NCBI GenBank assembly: GCA_011316305.1
Contig: SAUG01000094.1
Location: 124,001-188,000, forward strand
Origin: Rusavskia elegans
Taxonomy: Eukaryota > Ascomycota > Lecanoromycetes > Teloschistales > Teloschistaceae
Reading direction: 5' to 3'
DNA: 64,000 nucleotides
Below the pieces are notes generated by a model, which saw only the letters and a program-made list of their open reading frames with translations, searched no databases and had not been told where the DNA came from. Numbering within the stretch: position 1 is the stretch's first letter; each line of letters begins with the position of its first letter. The position numbers and the translations under genes were made by a program. This document shows positions 10,763 to 22,153 of this stretch, one piece after another.

Positions 10763-11952
10763 CTATCTCTTCCTTTCCGGCTTTTTGCCCTTATCTTCCT
10801 TGGGCTTTTCCGTCTCCTTGCCCTCCTTACTTTCTTTGCCCTCTTTCGCCTCACCGTTCACCTCACCGTTGGTTCTGTTCCCATCCTTGTCTTCCTTCCC
10901 TTCTTCTTTCTGTCCCTCTTTTTCTTCCTGCTGCCGCCTGTTCTGTATCTTGTTCTCAATCAGATCATGGAATGCTGTTATGGCCCGTATGAGACTGCTC
11001 AAATATATTGCCATCAACTGGTCGTTGGTCTTGATGCTCATTGCCCGGGCCAATTCAGTATTGTCGGTAGATGACGTGGTCCCATTGGTTTGAGGAGTGT
11101 TGCTTGGTGTGGACAGGTTTGGAAGAAGGTTGAATACATCCTGAAGATTCCCCAGGATCGCGTGGTTGACTGGGAGCTCGCCGTTCAGCACCTTTTGTAA
11201 GTACTGGCCAATGTCTCGTAACCTGAGATGAAGGCCTTGTAATGATTGAAGCTGCGAGGTGATTCGTGTCGACAGTGTCCCGACAGCAACGTCACGAATA
11301 TCTCGGAGTAGATGTTCCACACCTATCTCCTCGGCCTCCTCGGCTTCGATGATGGAAGGCGTATGAACGAACGTCTTTGAGGTGGTCGTACCGTCCTGCG
11401 CAGGTCAGAGAAGACCACCAAACCCCGGATGAGTGTATACATACATCTTTGATCTCTTCGACGGCGAAGTAAGCATCTGTTGGTACGCCTACTTCTTTGG
11501 GCTGCACGTCGATGATGACCAGCAGGGGGTTCGGAGTGTAGCGTTTGAAGAGCTCGTTGATCTCCAAATCCGACGCGCGAAGCTTAGGCCCAGAATGATA
11601 CCATCCTATCAGCTTCTCTCGCGCATTCACTTTCTTAAACATATCGTTCATCGATTCGACGTAGTTGTGATCCAGAAACCATACTGACGGGTCCTTCTCA
11701 TCTTCTTCAAAGGGCACTGATGACTTGATAAGCATTTATTGAGCTGTCCCACCCCATGTATAACTGACCGGCGAAGCTGTTTGAGACCCGTACGTTCTGA
11801 CCGTCATTTTGACCCAGTAACACACCCACCACTCGTTTTCTCAGACCTTTTCCTGACCGCCCAAAGTGATCTGCAGCAGAGAGAAGGACTAGCGGTGCGA
11901 CCGAGACTGTTCGTGTGACGAGAGAAAGGGTCTCTGCAGTGGTAGCAGGCAT
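10763..11952 (-). CDS. RPN8: 26S proteasome lid subunit RPN8 (PSMD7)
   Basis: Non-catalytic MPN-domain subunit of the 19S regulatory particle lid that pairs with the deubiquitinase Rpn11. Exons 11952-11769, 11716-11445 and 11395-10763 sum to 362 residues. The N-terminus ([19 protein letters not shown]) and [20 protein letters not shown] are diagnostic; the domain lacks the zinc-binding JAMM residues, as is normal for Rpn8. A middle segment reads [18 protein letters not shown], then two long helices. The C-terminal 60 residues are a Lys/Glu-rich tail ([19 protein letters not shown]), typical of filamentous fungi. It is divergent from ADK1 with about 370 nt between the start codons, so the two may share a promoter region. 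Confidence 0.95.
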
Positions 11953-12324
11953 GGCAGGGTTGAGGATATGATGGAGAAAGTGATCGACAAACGCGCCAAA
12001 TGTTGTCCGCTGAGAGGAGGTGTAAGCACTATGTCGCTTGAATCTTTAGTTCAAAGGAGAGAGGGAGATGTGCCGAAGCCGTGCGTCAAGTGGTAGGGAG
12101 ATCACAAGTGTTCGGGTTGGTTGATGAGAGGCTGAGAGTTCAAAGCGCGCTAAAGGGCTTGGCGTCATAGTTCTTCGGCGGAGCTTCCCAACGGGCCTTC
12201 GGCTTCGCTTCTCCACTTGCTACTATCCTTCAACAGACACATATGCTCATTTGTCTCGAGTATCCGCTCAAGCCTTGTCTGCCACTCGCCTTGGGCTGGC
12301 ATCACACCTCTCCCAGCGTTCCCA
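11953..12324. promoter_or_regulatory. shared divergent promoter RPN8 / ADK1
   Basis: 372 nt separate the two start codons. No TATA box is obvious. The right end contains an upstream in-frame ATG for ADK1 at 12217. Confidence 0.5.
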
Positions 12325-13331
<1,007 letters not shown>

Positions 13332-13627
13332 GTATCCTGTCCAGATTTCTTTGAGTCATGGGCGGCTTCATTGAATCCATCAGGAAGCGTAGGTGCAAAA
13401 AGCGAGTGTTGGATGATTCAACGATTCAACGCCCGAAGGCTATCCTTTGAAGGCGGTGCAGGTGAGCATGCTGTACATTATGCCATCGTCTGGACAGACG
13501 CATGTAAAGAATCCGTAATGTCTTCAGTCCCTTGAGAGTTTCTTCGTGTTTCGAGTTTGGCATCGGTGAACAACGGACTGCACTACCGAGGACCTGTTAT
13601 GAAAGCCTGATACTCCCATCAACCTCC

Positions 13628-15094
13628 ATGTTCTCGCAGTACAGCGCAGGCGGCATGGGTCAACCACCCAGCAGCCTGAGACAGAAGAAGAGACGCGTCC
13701 CAATCAAAGAGTAAGTGATGCTCGCTCTGTTGATTGCGAGCCGTGCACCTCCACTCGACACAATGCTGAGAATAATGTTGACAATGTTGACCTCTTCATT
13801 CATCAATCCACCCCACCTCGGCTCATTTGAGTGATTCTCATGTGTCGTGCAGTACCATGTTCAGTGCCAGGATGCTGCAAGGCCCACAGCTAACTGGTAC
13901 CAGAGACTATCGGGCTTGCGAATTCCCTTTCACGCGCGATTACGGCATGGCTCCTCGTCGTGTGCCCTCGAGTGCAGGTCTTCCCGACAAATGGAGTGAG
14001 GAGATGGATCGATTCATCTGCTTCAGCGACGCGGTAGGGGAAACTCCCACCCGAGTGGTCATTCTGAGCCTGAAGAAAAGATTCCCAGAGTTGAACCAGG
14101 TATTGTCTCTCTGTTTTCCCGAGCACCATGGACAAGCTAATCAGACCAACCCACAGTTTGCGCTGAGTGAACTGGCCATAGAACGCCGCATCTACTGTCT
14201 TGATCGCATGGACAACAGTTACTTCAAGAAAGGAGCACACATCGCCGTGCAACGCCTCGAATCCGCTGGCATTACCTTGCCGCCACCGGATTATGGACCA
14301 GACGAAGACATGACTGCGATAAGAGAATCAGGAAATGTATCTCTCACGTCTACCCGTGCTGCCCAACTTGGATTGCTGACAGAAGTGTCAGATGAGTCCA
14401 GCAGAGTCAACCATGTTCGAGGCACCGTCGATCACTCAGGCGGGCGCAATTCGCGTCGTCAGCAACTCCAACAATGAGCCTGGCTCGTTATCAAGTGCTC
14501 GATACGCCAATGAACGTTACCTCCACAAGGATGTAAGCGTGGAACATTGGCAGGCGTGATCAGAAAGATGACTGACTGAGCCGTATCAAGGATCCATTCA
14601 CGACTACAAGAGGCCTTACCCCCCCTGAAGCCTCTTCAGCCACACCTAGGAAATCAGCCAACTCCAGCAGCACCATTCGCATGCCATCACACGAGAATGT
14701 CACCACGCGCTCGCTGGCTCCAGTGGCCAAGTCCTCCTCCAGCAACCTCCGTCCTGGGAATGAAAGCAGTTCCCGGGGCAAAGACCTTGCACCTGTAGCC
14801 TCCCTCGGCCAACTCCGGATCTCAGAGGATAGTAGTTCACACGGTTCACACATTAGCAAGTCCAAGCCCTCAATGGAGTCACACGTTCCTCGTCGTGAGG
14901 CTTTGACCCCATCAAACGATCCGAATGCCTTCAGTTATGGATCTCCTCGTACCCCCGTTGGCCGGGTGAGGCCAGCTCCTTTGACTCTTAAAACTGGATC
15001 TGGACGCCGCGCGAAAGACGAGAACACGCCATCGACCCTGTCACACCTAGGAGATGGTGGCAATTCCACTTTATCGTCGTCTCGGTATTTCTGA
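13628..15094 (+). CDS. unknown protein, probable nuclear regulator
   Basis: I do not recognise a named family. Five exons (13628-13710, 13853-14099, 14157-14336, 14383-14532, 14591-15094) splice to 387 residues; the exon lengths sum exactly. The N-terminus has a basic patch (LRQKKRRVPIKD) that could be a nuclear signal. A compact central region (about 45-140) includes SEEMDRFICFSDAVGETPTR, LKKRFPELNQ and ERRIYCLDRMDNSYFKKGA, and looks helical. The long last exon is Ser-rich and disordered. Introns 2 and 3 show clear GT-AG signals and one of them (57 nt) contains no stop in frame. The gene lies between ADK1 and the SWIM gene and is convergent with the latter. Confidence 0.7.
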
Positions 15095-15298
15095 ACATCG
15101 AGATACCCGTGAATGACATTCTTCACGAAGTGTAGGCTGCTGGTTTGGAGGAAGAGAACGTGCAGGACCCAATTACTGGCATATTGTAGCTTCGGTAATG
15201 AGTTGTGTAAATAAATCGAGGAGAAGATAGAAGTAGGACACAAGGAACAAATTCACAGCTCCATCCTACCTCAAAGTCCTCAAGAAAATCGCACAGTC

Positions 15299-16108
15299 TC
15301 AGCCACCCCAACCCGCCGCCCACCCACTCATCTCTTCTTTACTGACAACCCTTTCCTCCACACATCCATCAAACCCACCCCAGCTCTCCGCAAGATAACA
15401 AGCCAGCAAATGCTTACAAACCGGCACCTCGCCCTCCCCCCTAATCAAGCCCCCGAAACCCCTACTTCCCCCCCTATCTCCACTCTCATCCCCATTCCCT
15501 CCCATGAATCCCTCCAATCCCGCCCCACCACCACCACCACCACCACCACCACCACCATCATCAATAACCAACCCTCCGCCCATCCCATCCCCCAAACAAG
15601 CCACACCCGCAAACGCAAACGCAGGACAACTGCAATTCCACGCTTCCAACCGCACCTCGTAGCACATCCCACTACCACCTAACGCATCATAGCTGCGACT
15701 CGTCGCCGAAGCGAAGCGATGGAACCTCGGTTGCTGGGATGAGCGCACGTAGTATACTATTCTCATTTTGCCTTTCACCTTCATCGGATTCTCATTCGCT
15801 CCGTTCCCTTCGTCGCCCGATCGTTGTTCATTGAGATCGTTTTCCTTGTCTTGTGCAGAAGTAGTGGTAAGGACTAAACGCGTCACTGATCTCCGGTCTA
15901 AGAGGTTCAGAGCTGGTAGGAGCTCGTTGGGGAAGAGCACGTGGAGGGTTAGGAGGAGTGGTTTTATAGCGGATGGGGCTGAGAGGAGGGGGTTTGGGGA
16001 TTGAGATGATGGGGGATTGTTTGGGTGAGGATCTTGTTGGGGGAAGGAGGCGAAGAGGGAGGTGAGATATGAGCGGGTTTTGGGGAGGGGATGAGGTTGT
16101 ATTGACAT
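15299..16108 (-). CDS. SWIM zinc-finger protein, Sws1/Shu2-like
   Basis: Single-exon gene of 269 residues. It carries a split SWIM motif: Cys159-x-Cys161 (WNCSCPAFAFAG) and Cys231-x-His233 (VCKHLLACYLAE). Ahead of it is a LLLTLHVLFPNELLPALNLLD helix. This layout is that of Shu2/Sws1, the SWIM subunit of the Shu complex that promotes Rad51 filament assembly in homologous recombination. The insert between the two halves of the finger is unusually long (about 70 residues) and contains an 11-residue Gly run encoded by a CCA/TGG-type trinucleotide repeat on the plus strand. SWIM fingers also occur in other protein classes, so the Shu role is inference. Confidence 0.75.
   Translation of the reverse strand: MSIQPHPLPKTRSYLTSLFASFPQQDPHPNNPPSSQSPNPLLSAPSAIKPLLLTLHVLFPNELLPALNLLDRRSVTRLVLTTTSAQDKENDLNEQRSGDEGNGANENPMKVKGKMRIVYYVRSSQQPRFHRFASATSRSYDALGGSGMCYEVRLEAWNCSCPAFAFAGVACLGDGMGGGLVIDDGGGGGGGGGGGAGLEGFMGGNGDESGDRGGSRGFGGLIRGEGEVPVCKHLLACYLAESWGGFDGCVEERVVSKEEMSGWAAGWGG
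15530..15559. repeat. CCA trinucleotide microsatellite in the SWIM gene
   Basis: About ten CCA/CAC units in a row on the plus strand encode the poly-Gly insert on the minus strand. Confidence 0.8.
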
Positions 16109-16730
16109 AGGAGGGGGTGGGTGGTGGTGTGAGGTAGGTCTACAGGGATCTTGGTTGTGGGAGATGGTAGTGGAAAGGGGTTAGTGTGGTGCTATTTTGG
16201 GAGCTGCCAGAAATGAGGTGACGTCTTGGTGGACCTCGTGTACACCGCAAGGCACCCTCTCAGTCGGTGCAATTGCGAATACTCATGCCATCACATCTGG
16301 TCTTGGGGTTCCAAAGCAATGCTAACGCTGTTGTTGAGACTCGCTGCCTGAAATGGTGATGCTTGTAGGAAAATGCAGAGAAGAGCACAAGCAGATTTAA
16401 TGTTTCTTTAGTAGACAGGATCGGGCACGGCCCTTCTCAAAGTATTTTTCATGGACTCCATGTTGGGTATTTATTCTTATTAGAGATGAAGACATTTCGA
16501 TCCGAGATCACTTGAAGGGCTGCACTAAACAGGTAGGAAGCAAGATTATAGTTCTTTCTCGAGCCCTTCTATATCGAGTCATAGGCCTTTCATATGAGCC
16601 TCCGAGTATGGGTTCCCTTGAGGAGACTACCGACTTCTTTGCTTTTCAATTTAATTAACCTTTCCTATCGCACTTGCTGCGCCGACAGCCCGAGCTCATC
16701 CACAACATAGCTCATGCTTAGCTGCGAAAG
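16109..16730. other. intergenic, SWIM gene promoter
   Basis: About 620 nt upstream of the SWIM gene and downstream of the epimerase pseudogene. No gene seen; the right half is more AT-rich than the flanks. Confidence 0.45.
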
Positions 16731-18122
16731 CTATCCTCTTGCGGCTGCAAATAAGGAATCAATAAGACTGCTTTTCGCCTGACCAAGCTCCAATAGGGCC
16801 TCTATTTCGTCGTCTATATTTTGCAAGAACCGGCCATTGTTCCAGGTTGGCTTCCATCCAAGTGTGTGCGGCCTCTCGATTATGATGTTTTCGCTGGATG
16901 TCACATCAGACACATCTTTCCATACGGTTGAATGATGCTGAGCACTCACCCAGAATTTCACAAGAGCTGCACAAATTGTACTGGGACCTTCAGCGATCTC
17001 GCGGCAGCTTCATCACTGGACCAGATCTCAGTCTCGGGCTCTGTGACCAGACCGCTAGTTTTGAGGGCTACAGCTAGTTGATCCAAAAGCTCCCACCAGA
17101 GAAGATCATGGGCCAGTGCAAAATGGTAGCCTTCGGTACCACTTGGGATCGCCTCCTCCTGGAGAATCTGTTCGATGATTCGCCTATAGAGCGCAGCCAA
17201 GTCCGATATGTGTACCCATACACTTTCTGCGGAAATCATCAGTCACCATCGCTCAACAGATTGCGAATATCATATCTTACGGTATTCTCGGGGAACTTGT
17301 ATACTCGTTGAAACGAGATACTTGTTTGAATATAAGGGGGAAACACCACGGATAGCCTATTCCATGCACCAGTGCCTTTGCCATCTGGATCACATGGTCA
17401 GTCTGAAGGCAGACAACCGTCTTTACCGCTTCAATCGCACGTACAGACTGTAGAAGGTGCAACGATGAAGCTAGTCACTCGCATGCTTCGGCATGCTCGA
17501 TGACGGCCACTTCAGTCTGCCCAAGTCAGAATTCAAGCTCGTTCAATCTAAGTGTGGGTACATCTTCCTACCTTTCGGATAGGAAAAGATGCTGCCAGTT
17601 GCTTCTCCACGTCAAAAATTGGGCCGGTAATTTGGTCTCCCCGGTTGGCCAACCGGTTCTTTCGTAGAAGGCACTTAATCCCGAGGTCTATCTTACAATG
17701 AACACCTGGAGATGTAATGGAGAATGTACTCACGTGAAGAGCGGTGATCAAATGAAGAGCTAAACTTGGTTCTATAGAACTTGCAGTATGAATACCAATG
17801 CTGACTGAAAAGCAGTCAGCCAACGCCACACGATTGAAGGTTCCATATAAGGTGAATCGAACTATCATGGTACAACAGGCTTTCGACGACAGCTTTTTCG
17901 TCGGTCAGATCTAATCGAAGCACATTGATCCCTAATTCGGATAAGGCGCTTGCTTGTTCTTCGGATCTGACTACAGCACTAAGATATTCTTTCTCAAACA
18001 GGTTGTTGGCCAGAATTTCTGCAACAAGAGAACTTTCACGACGAGGAAGTCAGTCGTTCGATGACAGATGCTGCCAGATATGAGACATACATGTAACCCG
18101 CGGCTCCAGTGATCAATATATT
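16731..18122 (-). pseudogene. decayed NAD-dependent epimerase/dehydratase
   Basis: Fragments of one extended-SDR protein lie in order but not in one frame. They are: the Rossmann start NILITGAAGY (18122-18093); EYLSAVVRSEEQASALSELG and VLRLDLTDEKAVVES (about 18000-17880); HLITALH (about 17740); SAFYERTGWPTGE; then, after a one-base shift, PIFDVEKQLAASFPIRK (about 17600); EHAEAC followed by another shift to TSFIVAPSTV (about 17480); and the intact-looking VWVHISDLAALYRRIIEQIL to VQFVQLL (17239-16958). Right there TGA replaces the Trp expected by the family; a last exon TLGWKPTWNNGRFLQNIDDE ends at 16731. No good start ATG is present. At least two frameshifts and one or more nonsense codons make a functional product unlikely. 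The intact family member is a fungal nucleoside-diphosphate-sugar-epimerase-like enzyme. Confidence 0.8.
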
Positions 18123-18593
18123 GGAGCGTACAATGCTTCTGATTGTATGCAAGCGAATTGTCGTTGCTGTAACAAACCGAAATCTTGCGTGAGGAAACCA
18201 AGGGTTCGAGACAGTTAGCGAAAACTTATATCTTGATACAGATGTGATACTTGGGGGTTTCCGTACATTGGAGACACCCAACACGGTAGTCATTCGAACA
18301 CGGTTTGCAGTTGGCTACAACCTACAATTTGTCATCAACTGCGATTTATCATCAAGCCCGTGGACAGCATAGATTAGATAAGGTACTACCAGTCAATTAC
18401 ACCCGTAGTGTGAGGGATGTACACTAGATACGTCTTTGACGATTAGGCATCCGGAGTACTCGGGACTGCCGCTTATGAATCCAGTGTTTTATACTTCCTT
18501 CTTCACAGTCATTATAATGAGACATCGACTCTTGCTTCTCAGCCAACTCCCTTACTCCACAGATATCTCTTATCTCCTTGAAGATCAAAGATC
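18123..18593. promoter_or_regulatory. region between pseudogene and SDR gene
   Basis: About 470 nt, probably the former promoter of the epimerase and the promoter of the SDR gene. No gene seen. Confidence 0.4.
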
Positions 18594-19410
18594 ATGTCTT
18601 CGTCCCCAGTCATCCTCATTCTCGGGGCAGGACCCAACATCGGGCAGCACGTGGCCCAAGCCTTCGCTGCCAAAGGCTACAAAGTAGCCCTCGCATCTCG
18701 AACTGCGAAGGAAGAAAACACCGAGGATGGAATTAACATTTCGAGTGACTTATCAGATCCGGAGTCCGTCATCAACTTGTTTTCCAAAGTCAAGGAGTCA
18801 CTAGGACTTCCAAGTGTTGTGGTTTACAATGGTCAGTACATTCCTTTTGAAGTGATCGAAGACTCCACCAAGGACGCTGCTGATGCTCTTCTGAAGCGGG
18901 TGCAGCAACTTCGAACGACGCAAAGGATCCGCTCTCTTTGCCTCTCGCGGACTTCATAAGGGATTCGAACATCAACACCACCAGCGCCTTCGTCGCAGCA
19001 CAGCAAGCCGTTTCAGCCTTCAAACAACTCCCGGGCTCGGCGTCGAAGACGTTCATCTACACTGGAAACATACTGAATACAACCACCATGGCACCGCTCA
19101 TGGATCTAGGTGTAGGGAAGTCGGCAACAGCGCACATTATCCAATCTGCCGCGGCAGCTTACGCAGAACGAGGTTTCAAGTATGAACATTCACTTATCTG
19201 GTCTTGTTGTGCTTTTGACGGGGACTGACGAGGTGATGTAGGTTCTATTATGCTGATGAACGGAAAGCGGATGGGTCGGCGGCTTACTTCAGTATTGATG
19301 GAGAGGCGCATGGAAAGCACTACCTCCAACTTGCTGAGGGCAAGGAGCAGGGACCTTGGCAGCAGACGTTCGTCAAGGGGATGGGATACAAGGAATTCCC
19401 TGTAGTTTGA
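18594..19410 (+). CDS. short-chain dehydrogenase/reductase
   Basis: Classical-like SDR of 229 residues from exons 18594-18831, 18897-19179 and 19242-19410. The cofactor site is ILGAGPNIGQHVAQAFAAKG with the Arg of LASRT favouring NADP. After the first splice VVYNAGAAT restores the NAG motif. The catalytic region is shortened: the segment KTFIYTGNILNTT takes the place of the Ser region, and a canonical YxxxK is not visible (only GVGKSATAHIIQSAAAAY). The enzyme may therefore be non-catalytic or belong to a divergent subfamily. Similar short SDRs are common in fungi without known substrate. The second intron carries GTATGA and a TAG acceptor. Confidence 0.85.
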
Positions 19411-20191
19411 TGCATGAGGACGGGACAAAGAAGAGGAGCCCGATGCTCAAAAGATTGACATAATCATCCTATGTTATACCAACCGGCAGGCCATTCTCTT
19501 TGGGTAACAGTCGAGGTGTCGAGTGCCTGCCCACCTTGATGTCGATTGGGAAGGCTGTGGATTTGTAACGTCTTGATAACAGGCTAGGGTTGCCCTAACC
19601 CTAAACTTCCACCAACCTTCAACAAGCCACACCGTCAACCCCTTTTCTCACCAGCATTCCAAACCTTCGCATTCACACCCTGTGTATCAACGCTTGAAAT
19701 TCACAGTGTCACGCACGTGGCTGTTACTCATGTATGGGAAGGATCCAATCCCATGGCTGTGGGCAGTAAGCTTCATTATATCCAAGGTCTTGTACCTACT
19801 CCAGTCTAAAAAGGGAATGGGGTTCCGAAGTTTACCACAACATCTGAGATTTTGAGAAAACTCTCGTCCATTCACATTTATACTCAAGTCCATGCGTGTC
19901 TCCTGTTGTATCCGTCGTTTTCAGCGACTGGTTCGCAGACCTCTAGGTCGTCCACGTGGTATGTAACGTCTTTGTTTCCTTGTCGAAAATCCCCTCAACC
20001 AGAATAACATTTCATACCTACTTCCATGTTTGAGATGCGTAGTTAGACACATTGGTCAGTATATTAAACTTCCCTTCTCTCAGTCAATGAATTTGCCAGC
20101 AATTGACTTTTCCGTCTCCAATCTTTCCAAGTCAAAGCTCCCAATTATCTCCTTAAAACCTATCTCGAAGATCTCGCAAATCCAACTTTCC
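19411..20191. promoter_or_regulatory. intergenic, lipase promoter; contains CCCTAACCCTAA
   Basis: About 780 nt without a gene. A CCCTAACCCTAA stretch (two telomere-type units, containing the telobox AACCCTAA) lies at about 19594-19605. Confidence 0.45.
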
Positions 20192-21145
20192 ATGATGTTC
20201 ACTACTCTTACTTGCGTTATGCTCGGAATCTTCTTGCTTTTCTCCGTCCCAACAACCGCTTCATCACCCGGCGATCCTGGCAGTCTATTCGACTGGTCCC
20301 CCTTCGGCACTGCAGGGCCTTTCACCATCAGCGACGACTTATTCGCCACCTTTCAGCTCATCTCACAATACGCCGCCGCCGCCTACTGTCCCGGAAACAA
20401 CGACTCACCCTCCACACCCCTAACCTGCCCATCAGGAAACTGCCCCCTCGTCGAATCCGCCGCCGCAACCACCCTCTCCGAATTCGAAGACACCAAGAAA
20501 TTCGACGACACAGGCTACATCGCCATCGACCCCGCAAACAAACTCATCGTCCTCGCCATCCGCGGCTCCGTCTCCAAAGCCAACTGGAAAGCAGACTGGG
20601 ATATGATGAGAGTGGGAATCAACTGGTGCGACGAATGCCACATCCACCGCGGCTTCCGCAACTCCTGGGACGAAATCAAGCAAGCCGTTACCGAGAACAT
20701 GCGGAAAGCCGTCGAAACCCACCCCGACCACCGGATCGTCGTGACGGGCCATTCCCTAGGCGGAGCCGTCGCCACCATCGCCGCCGCCGAGTTAAGGAGA
20801 CTCGACGCCCATTTCGCGGCGCAGACGGAACTATATACGTTCGGTTCGCCGCGCATCGCGAATAAAGAAGCTGCGCGATGGCTGAGCGATCAATCGCGTT
20901 TTTCGTGGCGGATTACGAATGAGAATGATCTTGTGCCGAGACTGCCGCCGAGGGTTCTGGGATACCATCATATGGAGCCGGAGTACTGGATTGCGCAGAA
21001 CGGGAGCAACCCAAGTCGTGAGGATGTGGTGTGGAGCAGTAAGGAGGATAGCTCGTGGGGGAATGAGGGGATGGTTGTGCCGTCGAGGGAGGCGCATCAT
21101 CGTTATTTTGGGGCCATTTCGGCTTGTAGTCCTGATGATGATTAG
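20192..21145 (+). CDS. secreted class 3 lipase (Thermomyces lipase type)
   Basis: Triacylglycerol lipase or feruloyl-esterase-like enzyme of 317 residues, intronless. A hydrophobic signal peptide (MMFTTLTCVMLGIFLLFSVP) marks the start at 20192; the frame is open upstream to 20030 but that extension is not family-like. The alpha/beta hydrolase core contains IVLAIRGSVSKANW (oxyanion loop region), HRGFRNSWDEI, and the nucleophile elbow GHSLGG with Ser188. Asp246 lies in ITNENDLVPRLPP and His302 in AHHRYFGAISAC, giving a complete Ser-Asp-His triad placed as in the Thermomyces enzyme. Cys pairs (YCPGNN, CPSGNC, CDEC) fit the family's disulfides. The first two thirds use GC-rich codons. Confidence 0.95.
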   Translation: MMFTTLTCVMLGIFLLFSVPTTASSPGDPGSLFDWSPFGTAGPFTISDDLFATFQLISQYAAAAYCPGNNDSPSTPLTCPSGNCPLVESAAATTLSEFEDTKKFDDTGYIAIDPANKLIVLAIRGSVSKANWKADWDMMRVGINWCDECHIHRGFRNSWDEIKQAVTENMRKAVETHPDHRIVVTGHSLGGAVATIAAAELRRLDAHFAAQTELYTFGSPRIANKEAARWLSDQSRFSWRITNENDLVPRLPPRVLGYHHMEPEYWIAQNGSNPSREDVVWSSKEDSSWGNEGMVVPSREAHHRYFGAISACSPDDD

Positions 21146-22153
21146 TAGTGTCTCCATCCTACATACACCTCAGCGCCGGGTAAGGAGAGTTGCATCGGCT
21201 GTATGTGTGGGAAGTTGATGCAACATACTGATTTATAACCGTCATAGAGAAGCAATTAGAAGAGGACAGGACATTCTGGTCCATCTGTCCACCGCTCGCA
21301 GCGCCGGAAAACCTCGAAGCCGGTTCAGTCGACAAAGTACTCCCTTCGCTGCGGCACCCTTTTAATCACTGTATCCCAAACCAGCACACTCTCACTCATC
21401 CCTTCTTTCGACCCCAGGACCTCCAAGTCTCGTCTCACATCACCGAACAATACACCACACCAACAAATCGCCTTTCATACCCTACCCTCTCTCCTCTAGG
21501 TACGCAAAAATAGCCTTCCCACACGCAAATTTAGATCCCATACCCACCCAGCCATGATATCATGCCATGCCATGCCATCGATCGATGTCGCCATCCATCA
21601 CTCCGTCTGCTACCGTGTTTTCCCGTCTTCGGCTATACCAGCGCATGGTCTTCGCTACCCAGATTGTATTGTCAAGAGTCGCATTTGTTTTGAGTAGCAG
21701 CAGCAGTGATGTTCTAGTAATCGGTAACCGATGGCCTGTATCGAGGTATCGGCTGCTGTATGCTCTTTTATTGCGAATGATTCTGTGATTTGAATTGATG
21801 TGAAATGACAAGACATGACAAGATACGTCTGGTACTTGTAGGGATAAGGTTGAGGGGGATAAGGGAAGACGCATTCTTGAGATACCCCCTTGCACATACA
21901 CCCCAAGAGGCTAGTAACATTGGAGAAAAACATGCCCAAAGGGCAAGTAATATCCAGATGACCGAGTCCCAAACAATGCATATCCCCAAACCCGCTGACG
22001 GTTGCGATCCCTTCGCCTACGACTGGTCCGAATTCAGGCGGTAGGGCAGAATGCACAGAACCCACTGACAACAGGCAGGCAAAAGGATACAATACAAATC
22101 CCAAACTGCCACATAATCCCATAGGTGAAAGCTCACTATTATAAGCTCAACCA
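21146..22153. other. convergent 3' flanks, about 1 kb
   Basis: Between the lipase (+) and the ubiquitin protease (-). No gene is supported. Short ATGCC/ATCG repeats occur near 21555-21600. Confidence 0.45.

Noticed and set aside
20212..20865. 217-codon Arg-rich frame overlapping the lipase
   Set aside because: It is an off-frame shadow of GC-rich lipase codons; Arg/Pro/His composition is typical of such shadows.
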